DNA of 64,000 nt, taken from NCBI GenBank assembly GCA_008477525.1, contig SPDT01000002.1, positions 2,976,001 through 3,040,000 on the forward strand, read 5' to 3'. Position numbers and translations under genes: made by a program. The notes under the pieces are model-generated. The model was not told the origin of the DNA. It saw only the letters and a list, made by a program, of their open reading frames with translations, and did no database searches. Within the stretch, counting starts at the first letter, position 1. Every line of letters begins with the position of its first letter. Shown piece by piece: positions 10,391-23,900 of this stretch. Origin of the DNA: Hypomyces perniciosus (lineage: Eukaryota; Ascomycota; Sordariomycetes; Hypocreales; Hypocreaceae).

Positions 10391-12808
10391 TCATTCCTGT
10401 AGTTCTATTAAAGTGCCATTATCCGAGCCCCCTAGCTGCTTCCTCTATAGACTTGCATACCTGCCCGCTTTATTTAATAACTCCTGATGTCTTCCTCTTT
10501 CCACTACTCTCCCCTTATGAAGCACGAGGATCTAATCCGCGTGCACTACCGTCGACAACCTATAGGCAACCATAAACGTTGTCTGCAGCCTATTTATCCT
10601 CCCCAGCGCGGCCTGAATCTCTGTCTCTGTCTCTGTGTCCACTGCACTTGTCGCCTTGTCGAAAATCAAAATGGGGGGACCCTTGAGGAAGACGCGCGCG
10701 ATGGCGAGGCGCTGGACTTCCCTGCCGGAGAGCTTGATACCCTGCTCGCCGACCTTGGTGTCGTACCCCTTGTTGAAGGAGAGGATCTTGTTGTGGATAG
10801 CGGCAGCGCGGTATGCCTCGTGGACTTCCGCGTCGGAGGCGGAGAGGCGGGCGTAGCGGAGGTTGTCTATGATGGAGGCGTTAAAGAGGAGGGGGTTTTG
10901 AGGCACGACGCCGATAACGTCTCGGAGAGAGCTTTGCATTATGTCGCGCACGTTGTGGTTGTCAATCTTGATACTGCTGGACGATATGTTGTAGTACCGC
11001 AGCAGGAGCTTTACGAGCGTCGATTTGCCTGCCCCCGTCGTGCCAACTAACGCGACAGTCTCCCCCGGCTTCGTACAGATACTTATGTCCCGGATTACTG
11101 TGTGCTTGTCGTTGTATGCAAAGTTAATGTGCTTAAACTCGACGTTTCCCTCGATATCCCCTAGGTTCCCCGCGCCCTCCTTATTGACGATGGTGGGCTT
11201 TGTCGTGAGCAGGTCGAGCAGCCGCTCTGCATCGATGAGGTCCGACATGAGGTATTGGTACTCATGCGAGAGGGACTTGATGGGCCAGATTAGATATTCC
11301 CAGTACTGTATTAAGAAGACGAAGTCTCCGAGAGTTGACCTTCCCTTGTACACTTCGTGTGCGACTAGGCATGCCAGTGCGAAAAACGTGACGGGGATGA
11401 GCGCCTTATTGAGCGCGCTAATATACGCGTCCCTAGTTTCCCAGGCCTTCTTCGCGACGAGGTGTTTATTGACCGCGGCGCCGAAACGGAATCGCTCGTG
11501 GGAAAACCTGTTGAACGCCGACACGGTGACCTATCCCTGGATGGCCTGGTGCATCACCCTCGCTTCATCGCGCTCCGCCTTGGTGACCCTCCGCCTGTTG
11601 TCCACGTTCCAGCTGGACGTTACCGCCTCCAGCGCCAGAAACGCCAGCGATGCGGTCAATATGCATAACGCGACAGCCGAGTTGAACTTTGCATACAGGA
11701 GCATGAACCCAATACCTATGTCCGCCACCGTCGGGAGTATCTCTAAGATCGCTGTATCGAGCACCCGGGTCAGTGCGCCGCCCTGCTTAACCGCCTTTAT
11801 TACCTCGGCCGAGTCGCGGTCAGCGTGGAACTCTATTGCTTGAGATATGATATGCGAGAAGGCCGCGTTGGTGAGGCGGCGGTAGGAGAACTGGTTAAGG
11901 GGGATTTTTGCGAGGCTCTTAACTATACCGAGTCCGGACTTGTCGTGTAGTAGTATGGCGAGAAGGTAGATTGCTAGATCTGCGTAGGGCGCTTGTCGAT
12001 TGAGCAGCCTGTCAGTGATGAGGCCGAGCTGTGCGGGGACGAGAATGTTGAGAATTCGGTCGGCTATGAGGCAGAGGATGCAGATCAATATACCGGCTTG
12101 GACCTTGATGTCGTTCTTGGGGATGAGGTAGGGGAGGAAGACCTTGAAGTTGCTAAGATAGACCACCCAGCTGCCGCTTTTGCGCAAATGCGTTGTCCGC
12201 ACGCCTTTGCCGTCTTTATCATCGTCTTTATCATTGTCTTCATCATCTTCCTCGTCCTCTGAGCTGCCTTTGATAGAGGAACTGTCGGGATTTGATGACT
12301 CAGTGCCATACGACTGACACTCGTCGTTATGGCTATTAAGAAAAGGCGCCCGCTCGTCGCTTTTACCCTTTTCCTTGCGTGAGGTGAAGCGAGTCAGACA
12401 GTCGAGAAAGAGACTGATGATAAGAAATAATCGAGCAGCTATAATAACCAGAAGTGACCTTTGTTCCATCGTCTGCTTGCCGTAAAACGCCTCGGTCGTC
12501 AGCAATGGGACTCTAAAGACAAGTGACACCAGCGCAAGCCTAAATACTTCCACGGCTAAATATCCCTTCCTCAGAGAAATTATCCCCCAAGCCATGGCAT
12601 AGTATGCAGCCGCAATCGTATGGTCTTTTTCCTGTCCAAGGCCATCCCCGTGCAGTGCGACAAACAACACCTCCGCCGAGTAAGTCGCAACGACGAGCCC
12701 AACCACACCGACTCTTAGCCAACTCTTGTAAAGCACCGCTGAATAGCTCTTCTTTTTCTGACTATAGTTAGACAGAAATGACGCAAAAACAAAAAAACAG
12801 AACTGCAA
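10391..12808 (-). pseudogene. HMT1-like ABC half-transporter, RIP-inactivated
   Basis: Related to ABCB-type half transporters of the HMT1 (heavy-metal tolerance, vacuolar membrane) group. Read on the minus strand it has an N-terminal membrane extension, an acidic linker (DDEDNDKDDDKDGK), a six-helix transporter core and one nucleotide-binding domain with Walker A GTTGAGKST near 11045. It is broken. TAG codons interrupt the frame at 11531-11533 (where the family has Trp), 10532-10534 and 10445-10447. The signature reads LSGRE instead of LSGGE (10721-10723), Walker B reads FDKATSAVD instead of DEATS (Glu-to-Lys, 10655-10657), and the H-loop reads AYRLST instead of AHRLST (10562-10564). Each is explicable as a G-to-A or C-to-T transition. 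The frame ends at TGA 10391-10393. No ATG fits the 5' end: only TTG is available, and an upstream TAG precedes it. Confidence 0.85.
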
Positions 12809-13600
12809 TAGTGGATGCTATATATAAGCCTCTAGACAGGCTCAAAGCGGAAACTAGAGCTATTGTGTAAACCATACTGTATATGCGAACCTATCTATTT
12901 GCCTGAAAAAAATATACTGAGTTGAGTTGTCTGTATAGTGCTTAAATAAAACGCATGCAGATATATATAATGGCAAAAGTTCTAGATATAACTGTCCTTT
13001 TAATAGTGAGTAACCCTGCTGCGGATTTAGCTTGTGGCTGTGTGCTGGCAGTGCTATCATGGAGAGTCACCGCGTGACTCACGCCCAGTACATTAAGAAA
13101 CCAACGCGGGCCCGTTTAATAGACGATACTGTACTCCGTACTGTATAGTACTAATTGCAAGATTTAATATTCGCTAGATTTATTTCGGCGGGCGTTTTCA
13201 GGTGTATGGGAGGAAATTGTGAAATTGACTTGACTAGGTATTGTTATATACTATTATGGCGACTTAACCCTTTGAATCGATATATTAAGAGTCTCTGCGG
13301 AGGCTCTACTTTGGGAAATGAGGGAGTGGCGCAGTCTAATGCTTATAAATTAAAATAGGGGAACGCTCTCCGGATGTCGGATCGCTGTCTAGAGCCTTGA
13401 GGAACGAAGGTGGGAGGTGGGAGGTTGGAGATCAGAGGTCGGCGCTGGAAAAGTAGGGGTGCCGGGAAGGGAGAAGTAGAGGAGATTCGGAGGAAGGTAA
13501 GACAAAGGTAGGAATAGTCAGATGCAATTGTTGGTTTATTATTACAGCGTATATTGCTGTAGTATATATATATATATAAGATAGTTGCCGGGAGTAAATG
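12809..13600. other. Intergenic flank of the ABC pseudogene
   Basis: Mixed composition with no gene recognised. It holds the palindrome at 13064-13080, one TACTCCGTA motif at 13132-13140 and a short TA microsatellite near 13564-13578. It grades into the AT-rich block after 13600. Confidence 0.5.
13064..13081. promoter_or_regulatory. Palindrome GAGTCAC-CGC-GTGACTC (bZIP-like site)
   Basis: Perfect 7-bp inverted arms around a 3-bp spacer. With the following base, the right arm gives TGACTCA, the classic Gcn4/CpcA/AP-1 core. It lies about 250 bp upstream of the ABC pseudogene's first readable codon, so it could be an old promoter element. Function is inferred only from the motif. Confidence 0.35.
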
Positions 13601-15000
13601 GCATAATAGCCAGAGCCTTGAAGATTATATAATAAAGCATTTATTATTTAATAAATTTTAATAGATCTTATTTATTAAAAGGAGGGTTTACTTCTTTTAT
13701 AGAAAAGTTTAATAGAGGCAGTAAAAATAAAAAGGCAGATACTATTTAATTTTAGGCCGGGGTAATATATATTAATGATATTATATAGTTATAATAATAT
13801 AAATAAAGAAATAATATTGCTGGTCTTATATCTAGTAAAAAGGTATATAAATATAAATTATAGGGAAAGTTAAAGTTAAGTTTGCGTAAAAGGTATATAT
13901 TAGACTAATAATAGGTATATAGGATATATATAGAATGTAATATATATAAGTATATTGCAGGAAAAAGTAATTTAAAGAATATAAAGCTAAATTAAAGCAA
14001 TTAGGAAAGTAATTAAATAGAAAAGTAGTTTAACTTTATATAAAAGAGTTATATTAAAGACAGTCTAAAAGTATAAATGTATAGAGTATAGTAAATAAAA
14101 TAATATTTAGGCTAAAGTAATTTATAGAGATACTGATAGGATATTATAGAGATAAGCTATTTATAAAAGAGCCTTTAAAATATATACTTATAGTTTAATT
14201 AGTAAAAGTCTATAATAGCAGAGTCAGTAAATATCTTAGCCTATACTTTTAATAAATATAAATATAATCTTAAAGCGGAAAGGTAGGATAAAAGGTAAAA
14301 TAATAGCTTAAATTAGGATTAGACCTATATAAACTCTATAATAAAAGAAATTATTATTTTTCCTCCTCCTTACTTTATTTTCTTTCTTTATCTATTTAAA
14401 AAAAGATATTAATAGTAATTAGTTAAGTTATATAAAGTTAACTAGTAAAGTAAAGTATAATAAATATCTAGTTTAAAAATTAGAGAGTAAATATTAGTAA
14501 TAGTATCTAAAGGCTAGGTAATATATTAAGGCTATAATAAAAGTCTGCAATAAAAGTAAGGAAAGTTAAAAAAATAGAGAGTAAAAGGCAATAGCACTAA
14601 AGGTTTCTAATAAAATAATAGCTTTATTAAAAGCTATATTAAACTTAGAATTGCCGGGTCTAGTTAAAGAGACAGTTAATAGGGCAAATAAAATAAAAAA
14701 GCCAGAGAGGTTAAAAGGTTTTAGGGAATTTACTAGTATAGTATTTTATTCTAATAGATATACTAGTAAAGATATATAAAGAGAAAGCTGTTTAGGTATA
14801 GTTATATTAAAACAGAATATTGCTTTAAGTATTAATAAATAAGAGAAAAAAACTTTATTTTTATTAAACTTTACTGCCTGTAAGACGACTAGTGCCTTTA
14901 AAGTATCCAGAAAAGCAGTCTATAGTAGAGATTCTCCAATTACGGCGATAAAAAAGACGCGGTGATATTATTACAGACCAGCCATTATCAAAACGTGTTC
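13600..15000. mobile_element. AT-rich decayed repeat DNA, unclassified
   Basis: RIP-like AT-rich sequence. A stretch at about 14634-14965 on the plus strand still reads as protein-like (for example KETVNRANKIKKPERLKGF and KTTSAFKVSRKAVYSRDSP) with stops that could be mutated Gln or Trp codons. It is therefore a relic of a coding element I cannot assign. The rest is unreadable. Confidence 0.45.
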
Positions 15001-15136
15001 GAAATTTTCCTTTATCCAGCGAAATGTAAAGAACTGGGTCTAAACCCTAGCTCCTATTAACCTATTGCCCAGAAAAGGCTGTTATATATAAATACAGAGT
15101 GGTTGTAAATAGTAATAAAAAAAAATAAAAAAACGT
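15001..15136 (+). mobile_element. 5'-truncated, RIPped LINE 3'-end relic
   Basis: Matches the 3' UTR and A-rich tail of the LINE at 8066-8190: TTTCCTTTATCCAGCGAAA, then CTATTGCCCAGAAAAGGCTG, then ATACAGAGTGGTTGTAAAT. The differences are nearly all transitions towards A/T. Only the last 130 bp of the element are present, as expected from abortive reverse transcription. Confidence 0.85.
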
Positions 15137-15627
15137 ATTTGAAGATTTAAATATAGGCAGAGGGGAGATAAGAGACTAAAGGATAATCTCGATAGTTTTA
15201 TAGGAATATTAAATAAAGAATTCCTATAGAATAAATAATTATTGTATAAGCAGATATAGTATACACTAATCCCTCTTAACAGGAAATTATCCGCTATACA
15301 GGATTTACTATATAGGATTTTTACTAGGCATTTTATAATATAAATATATTACTATTATATATATATACTATTTACTATTATAAATATAAGAAAATAAAGT
15401 TAATAGATATTGCCTAGGATAAATAGTTAGCTACTTTTATAAAAAAGCAGTATAAGTTACCTGCTAGTTGCTATTAATACTTCCTAGCAGGTTACAGTAT
15501 TTTAGTATATAGTAATTATACTAAAAGGTTATGGAAAGGAACTCTCTCGCCTATAGCTTTACTTTATTGGCAGTTAAAGTATAAGTATACATTTTTAAAG
15601 GAGCTTAAATATTTAACACTAGTTAAA

Positions 15628-16034
15628 TGTCACGATCCGACTATATTAAAGACCAGGTTACAGGGATATAGGAGAATATTAATTACACTAACTAATTATT
15701 AGGAAATACTTACTGCGCTAAAAGTAATTACTTAAACGCTTACTATATTAAAATATATAATTATTTACTTAATTACTATATTACTGCAGTAATTGCAGTA
15801 ATATTTACTGGAATATTAATAATTATATATAAATCTCTTTTATATATATATAACTGGCTTATTAGTTATTTAATATAGTTATTTAAATAGTTGTTAATAA
15901 TTGCATTTACTAAAACCGCCTATTTTATAAAATTATAACTATATTACCCTATTTAATATTTATCTGTAACCTCTCTATTAATATAAACCTATAAACCTTA
16001 GTTTACCTTTTAAGAATTAACCTAGATTATTATA
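15628..16034 (+). mobile_element. Gypsy LTR copy A (407 bp)
   Basis: Starts TGTCACGATCCGACT and ends GATTATTATA (TG...TA, with the final CA presumably mutated). The same sequence recurs at 20523-20930 in the same orientation and at 17955-18362 inverted. A gag-like reading frame follows directly, so this is a 5' LTR. Confidence 0.8.
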
Positions 16035-17954
16035 CATTAATAGCTTTTATTTAAAAGGCTATTAAAAATCTTAAATAATATTGGAAATATATCTACTATA
16101 GTATCCTATTTTAATAATCCTAATACTTTACTTTCTGCTTTACCTTTTTATTAAAGATAAGACTATAATAGAGATAATATAATAAATAAAAGTAAAGATA
16201 AAGATAAAGTTAATAAAATAAAATAATTCTGTATTTATATAAAAAGAGCCTTTTAATATATAAAAGCTAACTATATAAAATAAAAATAAAACTAGTAGTA
16301 TTTAATTACTAAAAATACTAGACTTTAGTAAATAATTTATTAATAGTAAACAGCTATTATAGATTTATAGAATTAAATATTACCTATACCTACTTTAAAC
16401 CTTATATTAAACTTTAAAGGAAATTAACCTTTAAGGGATTTAAGAGAATTGCTTAAAATATAACCTTTTTAATACTTTAATTAAAGTACTATAATACTTT
16501 AATTATTTTTTATTTAATTATATAATTATTTTATTTACTTTTTAATTAACTTTAATATAAAAATTAATAGGGTTTTTTTAGTTATTAGATAATTTAAAAG
16601 GAATACTTTAAAGTAGTTTAAATTTATTTAAAGGGATTTCTTTAATAATAAAGTTAATGTTAATAAATAAATATAAACTATATTAATTAATTATAATTAG
16701 TTTAAGGAAGAATTAAAAAATATCTTTAATAATATTAGTAAAGAATATACTATAGAAAATAAATTTATAAATTTAGTTTAAAAAGGAAAATACTTTAATT
16801 ATATTATATATTTTAAAAACTATACTTTTAAGGTTAAGTAAAGAAATTCTACTTTTATTAAATACTTTTATAATAAATTTAAACTAAAAGTTAAAAGGGA
16901 AACTTATAAGTTTTTTTAAAATAAAAGTATTATTAAGTTTATTAAAAAAAATATAAATATAAATAATTTACTTTATAAACTTTATTTAAATATAAAAAAA
17001 AGATTATAGTAATTTAAATAAGTTTATAAGTATTAAAAATATATAAATTAAAGTAAAAAGTAATAAAAATATATTTCTAGCTTTAATAATAAAAGATTTA
17101 ATTAAATAAATTAAGATTTTATTTAATAGGGAAAGGTAAAAGTTATTTATTATAACTATAATAAATTAAAATACTTTTTAAAAGACTATAAAACTTTATA
17201 AAAGCTAAGAATTAATAAACCTAAAAAGTCTATACTAGAATTTAAATAAAAGGTTAATATAGTATTAAAGATTATTAATTATATACTATTTAACTAGACT
17301 ATATACTATAATAATAACTGCTTTACCTATAAATTTAATAAAGATAAAAATAAATAATATTTAAAATAACTTAAAAAGATATTTATAATAAATTAAAGGG
17401 GATATTAGTTAAGACTTAAATCTTTAACTTTTAAAGATATTTTTAAAGAAAATAAAGTAAATAAATATTTACTATACCTAGATAATTTAATAAAATAAAA
17501 CCTAAACTTTAATTATATAAAGTTAAATAAAGATAATAGTATTTTAAATATATAAATAGTTACTATAATTAACTATTAATATTTTAATTAAATTACTATA
17601 GGTAATAAAATATAGACTAGTAGTAATAACTTTAATAATAAAGATAAAAATAACCTTTTATAATATAAACTATTACTATATAATACTATACCTTTAAAAC
17701 TAGAGAATACACTACCTATAAATAATAACCTTAAAGGTAAATTAAATAAATATTACCTAAACTTAATTAAAAGAGTTACTATAAATATATAGTAAAATAG
17801 GTTAAATTTAAATTTATATAAATAGCTTTATATGCAAAATAAAATTTATAATAAAATAGCTATTAAAGTTATTTTAACTGCTTTAGCTATATAAACAGAA
17901 CCTATATATTTCTATATATAAAGAGACTATACTGTAAATAACCCTATTTATAAA
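16035..17954 (+). mobile_element. Gypsy gag relic, copy A
   Basis: Plus-strand gag remnant with many TAA/TAG codons that read as mutated CAA/CAG. A CCHC knuckle is still visible as VIYYNYNKLKYFLKDY, where YNYNK and KDY were probably CxxCNKxGHxxxxC. It is collinear with 20931-22845. It ends abruptly at TTATAAA where the inverted LTR begins. Confidence 0.7.
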
Positions 17955-18362
17955 TATAATAATCTAGGTTAATTCTTAAAGAATAAACCAAGGTTTATAG
18001 GTTTATATTAATAAAAGGGTTAAAGATAAATACTAGATAAGGTAATATAGTTATAATTTTATAAAATAAGCGGTTCTAGTAAATATAATTTATTAATAAT
18101 TATTTAAATAACTTTATTAAATAAATAATAAGCTAGTTATATATATATAAAGGAAATCTATATATAATTACTAATCTTTTAATAAATATTACTGCAGTTA
18201 CTATAATAGTATAGTAATTAAGTAAATAATTATACTTTTTAATATAGTAAATATTTAAATAATTATGTTTAGTATAGTAATTACTTTTTAATAATTAGTT
18301 AATATAATTAATATTCTCCTATACTACTATAACCTGGTTTTCAATATAATTAGATTATAATA
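17955..18362 (-). mobile_element. Inverted Gypsy LTR (408 bp)
   Basis: Reverse complement of the LTR at 15628. Read on the minus strand it is preceded by a polypurine tract (AAAAGGGGGATA at about 18363-18376), so it is the 3' LTR of a minus-oriented segment lying to its right. Confidence 0.8.
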
Positions 18363-20522
18363 TTATATCCCCCTTTTATTAGTTTTATCTTTAAAACCTA
18401 TTTAATCTTTTCCCCTTTTTTATATATAATATCCTTTTTTTAACTATTGTATTATATTTAATAATTTATAGTTTATTTATATTAAATTAACTTTTTATTA
18501 TTATAAATTTACAGACTTAATTAATATTAATAGCTTTAATATTATACTTTATTTTTATTATCTTTTTTATAGCTTAAAGTATTATATAAGTAATTACTTT
18601 TTAAAATACAGTAAATATATTTATATTAATTATTTATATAATAGTATAAAGGTTATATTAAGCTTTTATATATTTCTTTAAAGTTTTCTTTTTAATATTA
18701 TAGTTAAAATTATTTTTTAATATTAAATATTATTTTTAAATTATAATATTTTAATTCTATTAAAAGATTAATTAAAAAACTTTTATTATTTTATTATAAA
18801 GCCTTTTATAAAGTTAAAATAGAAATAAATAAAGCTTTAAATTATTTAAAATATTTTTTTTATTAAAAATAATAGCTGTAAATTAAAGGTAAAAAGATAG
18901 TTATATATAAATTAAAATCTTTAAATAAACTAAAAGATTTAAAGTAATAGGAATTAGAAATTCTTTTAAAGGTTTAAGACTTTTAAAGTATTAATTTTTT
19001 AACTTTTAATTCTTTATTAAACCTTTTATTAAAAGGTTTAGATTTTAATAAAATTACTATAAAGTTATTTAAAAGTATTTAAAGTATTTTTTAAATTTTT
19101 AAAAGTTATATTCCTTTTTATATTTATTTTATTTTATTATATATTAATATTCATTACTTTTTATTTTTATAGCTTTAATTTTTATTAATTTTATATTTAT
19201 TTTTAATTAATAATATTTTAATTAAATATATAATTAATTTATTTTCTATTTTATTTTATAATATTTTTTAAAGTTATAAAATATAAAATATTAAATAAAT
19301 TTAAATATTATTTAATAATATAAATTTATAGGTAACTTTTAAAATAACCTTTTTAATTAAGTAAAGTTTAAGTTTTTTAAAATTTAATTTATTATTTAAT
19401 TATATTATTTTAATATATTTTTTGGTTTTTTTTATATAAAGTAAAAGTATACTTATATTTTTTTATATAACTACTTTATATTTTTAGCTTTAATTTATAC
19501 TTTATAAATATATAAGCCTTTTTTTAATATTTTATATATATTTAATATAAAGTTATAGTTAATATATATAAAGTTAAATTTAATTAACTTTAAAGTATTA
19601 CTATAATAAAATATTTATATAATTAATAGCTTTTTTATTTAATTCTTTAAATTAAAGTTAATATAACTTTTTAAATAAACTTTAATAATTTAATTAATAT
19701 ATTTTATTTAACTATTTATCTATAAATAATAAATAATATTAAGCTTATAATTTATATTTAATTAATTTATAAATATTTATTAGAATTTAAATATAAAAGT
19801 TAGTCTTTAATTAACAATACTTTTAGCTAAAATTATATAGTTAACTATAATAAATTATAAAAATATATAAATTAGTATTTTTATATTTATTACTTTTTTA
19901 TATAAAAGGAAATAAAAGTATTAAATAAATTAATTTATAATTATTAAAATATTTTTATATTTAATCTTTAATTTTAATTTAATAAATAATAATAGTTTAA
20001 TAATGAAGTTTAATAAAATTAATTTTTATAATTATTTTAATATTAATAAAGGTTAAAGTGTACTATATAGTTTATATTTTAAAAGTTTAATTATTTTATA
20101 AATTATTTAGTAAAAAATAATATTTTATATTATTTTTTTAAATCTTTAAAACTTAAAGTACTTTTATATTTATTTATAGGTTTTATAAATACTTTTATAT
20201 TTATATATTAAATATTAATAAACCTTTATAATTCTATTCTTTTAATATTTATTTTAAAATCTAGATATTTTTATTTTATTATTAAATTCTTTTTTTATTA
20301 AACTTTATATCCTTTAAAAATTTATTATTATTTTAAATAATATAATACTTTTTATATATTAAAGTTATAATTTATTCTTTAAAATTATTATAATTTTATC
20401 TTTATTTTATAAAGTAAAATAAAATATTAATTAGAATATATAATATTTTATATTCTTTTAAAAGTATACTATATATTTATATATAATATAAATAATTTAG
20501 GATATAGTATAGTATTTTTTAT
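18363..20522 (-). mobile_element. Gypsy pol relic, inverted segment
   Basis: Minus-strand remnant. Its reverse complement is collinear with the start of the plus-strand pol relic at 22846 (compare CTTTTAAAAGTATACTATAT near 20455 with its complement near 22905). It is shorter than the plus-strand copy, so internal deletion is likely. AT-rich and fully decayed. Confidence 0.65.
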
Positions 20523-20930
20523 TATTATAACCTAACTATATTAAAGACTAGGTTATAGGGGTATAGGAGAATATTAGTTATATTAACTAATTATTAAAAA
20601 GTAATTACTGCACTAAATATAATTACTTAAACACTTACTATATTAAAAAATATAATTATTTACTTAATTACTATATTATTATAGTAACTGTAGTAATATT
20701 TACTAAAAGATTAATAATTATATATAGATTTCTTTTATATATATATAATTAGTTTATTATTTATTTAATAGAGTTATTTATATTATTATTAATAAATTGC
20801 ATTTACTAGAACTGCCTATTTTATAAAATTATAATTATATTACTTTATTTAATATTTATCTTTAACCTTTTTATTAATATAAACCTATAAACCTTGGTTT
20901 ATCCTTTAAAAATTAACCTAGATTATTATA
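20523..20930 (+). mobile_element. Gypsy LTR copy B (408 bp)
   Basis: Same family as 15628-16034 with further decay (start TATTATAACC for TGTCACGATCC, end GATTATTATA). It is followed by gag and pol relics in the same orientation, so it acts as a 5' LTR. Confidence 0.8.
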
Positions 20931-23900
20931 TATTAATAGCTTTTATTTAAAAGGCTATTAAAAATTTTAAGTAATGTTATAAATATATTTACTATAGTAT
21001 CCTTTTTTAATAACCTTAATACTTTACCCTTTATTCTACCTCTTTACTAAAGGCAAAATAATAATAGAGATAATAATATAAATAGAAGCGAAAATAAAAA
21101 TAAAGTTAATAAAATAGAATACCTATATATCTATATAAAGGAAGCCTTTTAATATATAAAGCTAACTATATAAAATAAAAGTAATACTATTAGTATTTAA
21201 TTATTAAAAATATTAAACTTAATTAAATAATTTATTAATAGTAAGCAATTATTATAAATTTATAGAATTAAGCGCTGCTTATATTTAACTTAAACTTTAT
21301 ATAAATTATTAAAAAAATTAACCTTTAATAGACTTAAAAGAGTTATTTAAAATATAACCTTTTAAGTACTTTAATAAAAGTATTATAGCGCTATAACTAT
21401 TTTTTACTTAATTATACAATTATTTTATATACTTTTTAACTAGCTTTAATATAAAGACTAATAAAGTCTTTTTAGCTATTAAATAATTTAAAAGAAATCC
21501 CTTAAAGTAGTTTAAATTTACTTAAAGGGATTTCTTTAATAATAATATTAATATTAATAAATAAATATAAACTATATTCATTAATTATAATTAATTTAAG
21601 GAAAAGTTAAAGAATATCTTTAATAATATTAATAAAAAATATATTATAGAAAATAAATTTATAAATTTAATTTAAAAAGGAAAATACTTTAACTATACTA
21701 TATAATTTAAGAACTATACTTTTAAAGTTAAATAAAGATATTCTACTTTTATTTAATATATTTATAATAGATTTAAACTAGAAATTAAAAGGGAAGCCTA
21801 TAAATTCCCTTATAATAAAGGTATTATTAAGTTTATTAAAAAATATATAAATATAAATAGTTTATTTAATAAACTATATTTAAATATAAAAAAAGGATAA
21901 TAGTAGTTTAAATAAGTTTATAAGTATTAAAAATATATAAATTAAAGTAAAAAGTAATAAAAATATATTATTAACTTTAATAATAAAAAGCTTAATTAAA
22001 TAAATTTAAATATTATTTAAAAGGGAAAAGTAAAGGTTATTTATTATAACTATAATAAATTAAAATACTTTTTAAAGGACTATAAAGTTTTATAAAAGCT
22101 AAAAATTAATAAACCCTAAAAGCCTATATTAAAACTTAAATAAAAGGTTAATATAGTTTTAAAAACTATTAATTATATATTATTTAGTTAGACTATATAC
22201 TATAATAATAGCTGCCTTACTTATAAATCTAGTAAAAATAAAAGTAGATAGTATTTAAAATAACTTAAAATAATATCTATAATAAATTAAAAGGGATACT
22301 AGTTAAAACCTAAATCTTTAACTTTTAAAGGTATTTTTAAAGAAAATAAAGTAAATAAATATTTACTATACCTAGATAATTAAATAAAATAAAATTAAGA
22401 CTTTAATTATATAAAGTTAAATAAAGATAATAATATTTTAAATAAATAAATAATTGCTATAATTAACTATTAATATTTTAATTAAATTACTATAAATAAT
22501 AAAGGATAAACTAGTAGCAGTAACTTTAATAATAAAGATAAAAATAACCTTTTATAATATAGACTATTACTATATAATATTATACTTTTAGAATTAGAAA
22601 ATATATTATTTATAAATAGTAACTTTAAAGGTAAATTAAATAAATACTATTTAAACTTAATAAAAGGAGTTACTATAAGTATATAATAAAATAGGTTAAA
22701 TTTATATCTATATAAATAGCTTTATATATAAGATAAAGTTAATAATAAAATAGTTATTTAAATAATTCTAGGTACTTTAGCTATATAAGCAGAACCTATA
22801 TATTTCTATATATAAAAAGACTAGACTATAAATAATGCTACTTATAAAAGATACTATATAATATCCTAGGTTACCTATATTATATATAGGTATATAGTAT
22901 ACTTTTAAAAGAAAGTAAAATATAATATATTTTTAATTAAAATTTTATTTTACTTTATAAAATTAATATAAAATTATAATAATTTTAAAAAATAAATTAT
23001 AACTATATAGTATTAAAACTTTAAGATTATTATTATTAAATTAAATATTAATACTTTAAAAAAATATTATTAACTATAAAGACTTAAAGGATATAAATTT
23101 AAAGGATATTATATTTATTATTAAAAGAAATTAATAAAATAATATTTCTGCTATAATAAAAGGTTTAAATATAATTAATAATACTATTTAAAATATAATA
23201 ACTTAAAGTATATTATATATAAGTAAAATATATTATAAAATTAATATTTATAATAAATTAATAATACTTTATATTTATTATTAAATTATATATACTATTA
23301 AAAAGATAAATATATTATTTATTTATAAAAAAAGCTTTAAAAATAATAAATATAAAAATATATAAAGTATAAACCTACTTTAAAAAATAAAAAGATTAAT
23401 TAAAATATAAAAAAGCTATATAAAAACTAGTTTAATTTTATTATTTATAAAAGAACTGCCTATAATAAATAAAAATAATATATATTTTAAAAAACCTTAA
23501 TTAACTATAAAATTAATAAATAAAAAAAAGAATTAAAAAATAATTAATATTATTTATAAAAAGGCTATAAAGTAATAATTAATAAATTATATTTTTTAAA
23601 ATATTAAATAATAATAATAATAAAAGTTTACTATATTTTAAATTAAAAATAATAATTCAAGGATATTAGCTATATATATTAATAAAAAATAAAATAATAA
23701 ATAATTTTATTATACTAATAACTATAAATTACTTATAATTACTTTAAAAAAAGAATATAAAACTATATTAACTTTATTAAATAAAAAAAAAGCTTTTGTA
23801 TATAATAATAAATAAATTAAATAAAAGATTAATTATTTTGAATTTAAAATTATTAAATATAACAAAGTAATTTTTTATAATATAATAAATATTAATAAAT

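Noticed and set aside
10487..11843. Long plus-strand frames opposite the ABC transporter
   Set aside because: The minus strand carries all the ABC motifs; the opposite frames have none.
15628..18362. DNA transposon with 408-bp terminal inverted repeats
   Set aside because: The arms also occur as a direct LTR before gag at 20523 and have a purine tract beside the inverted copy, so they are LTRs brought into inverted order.
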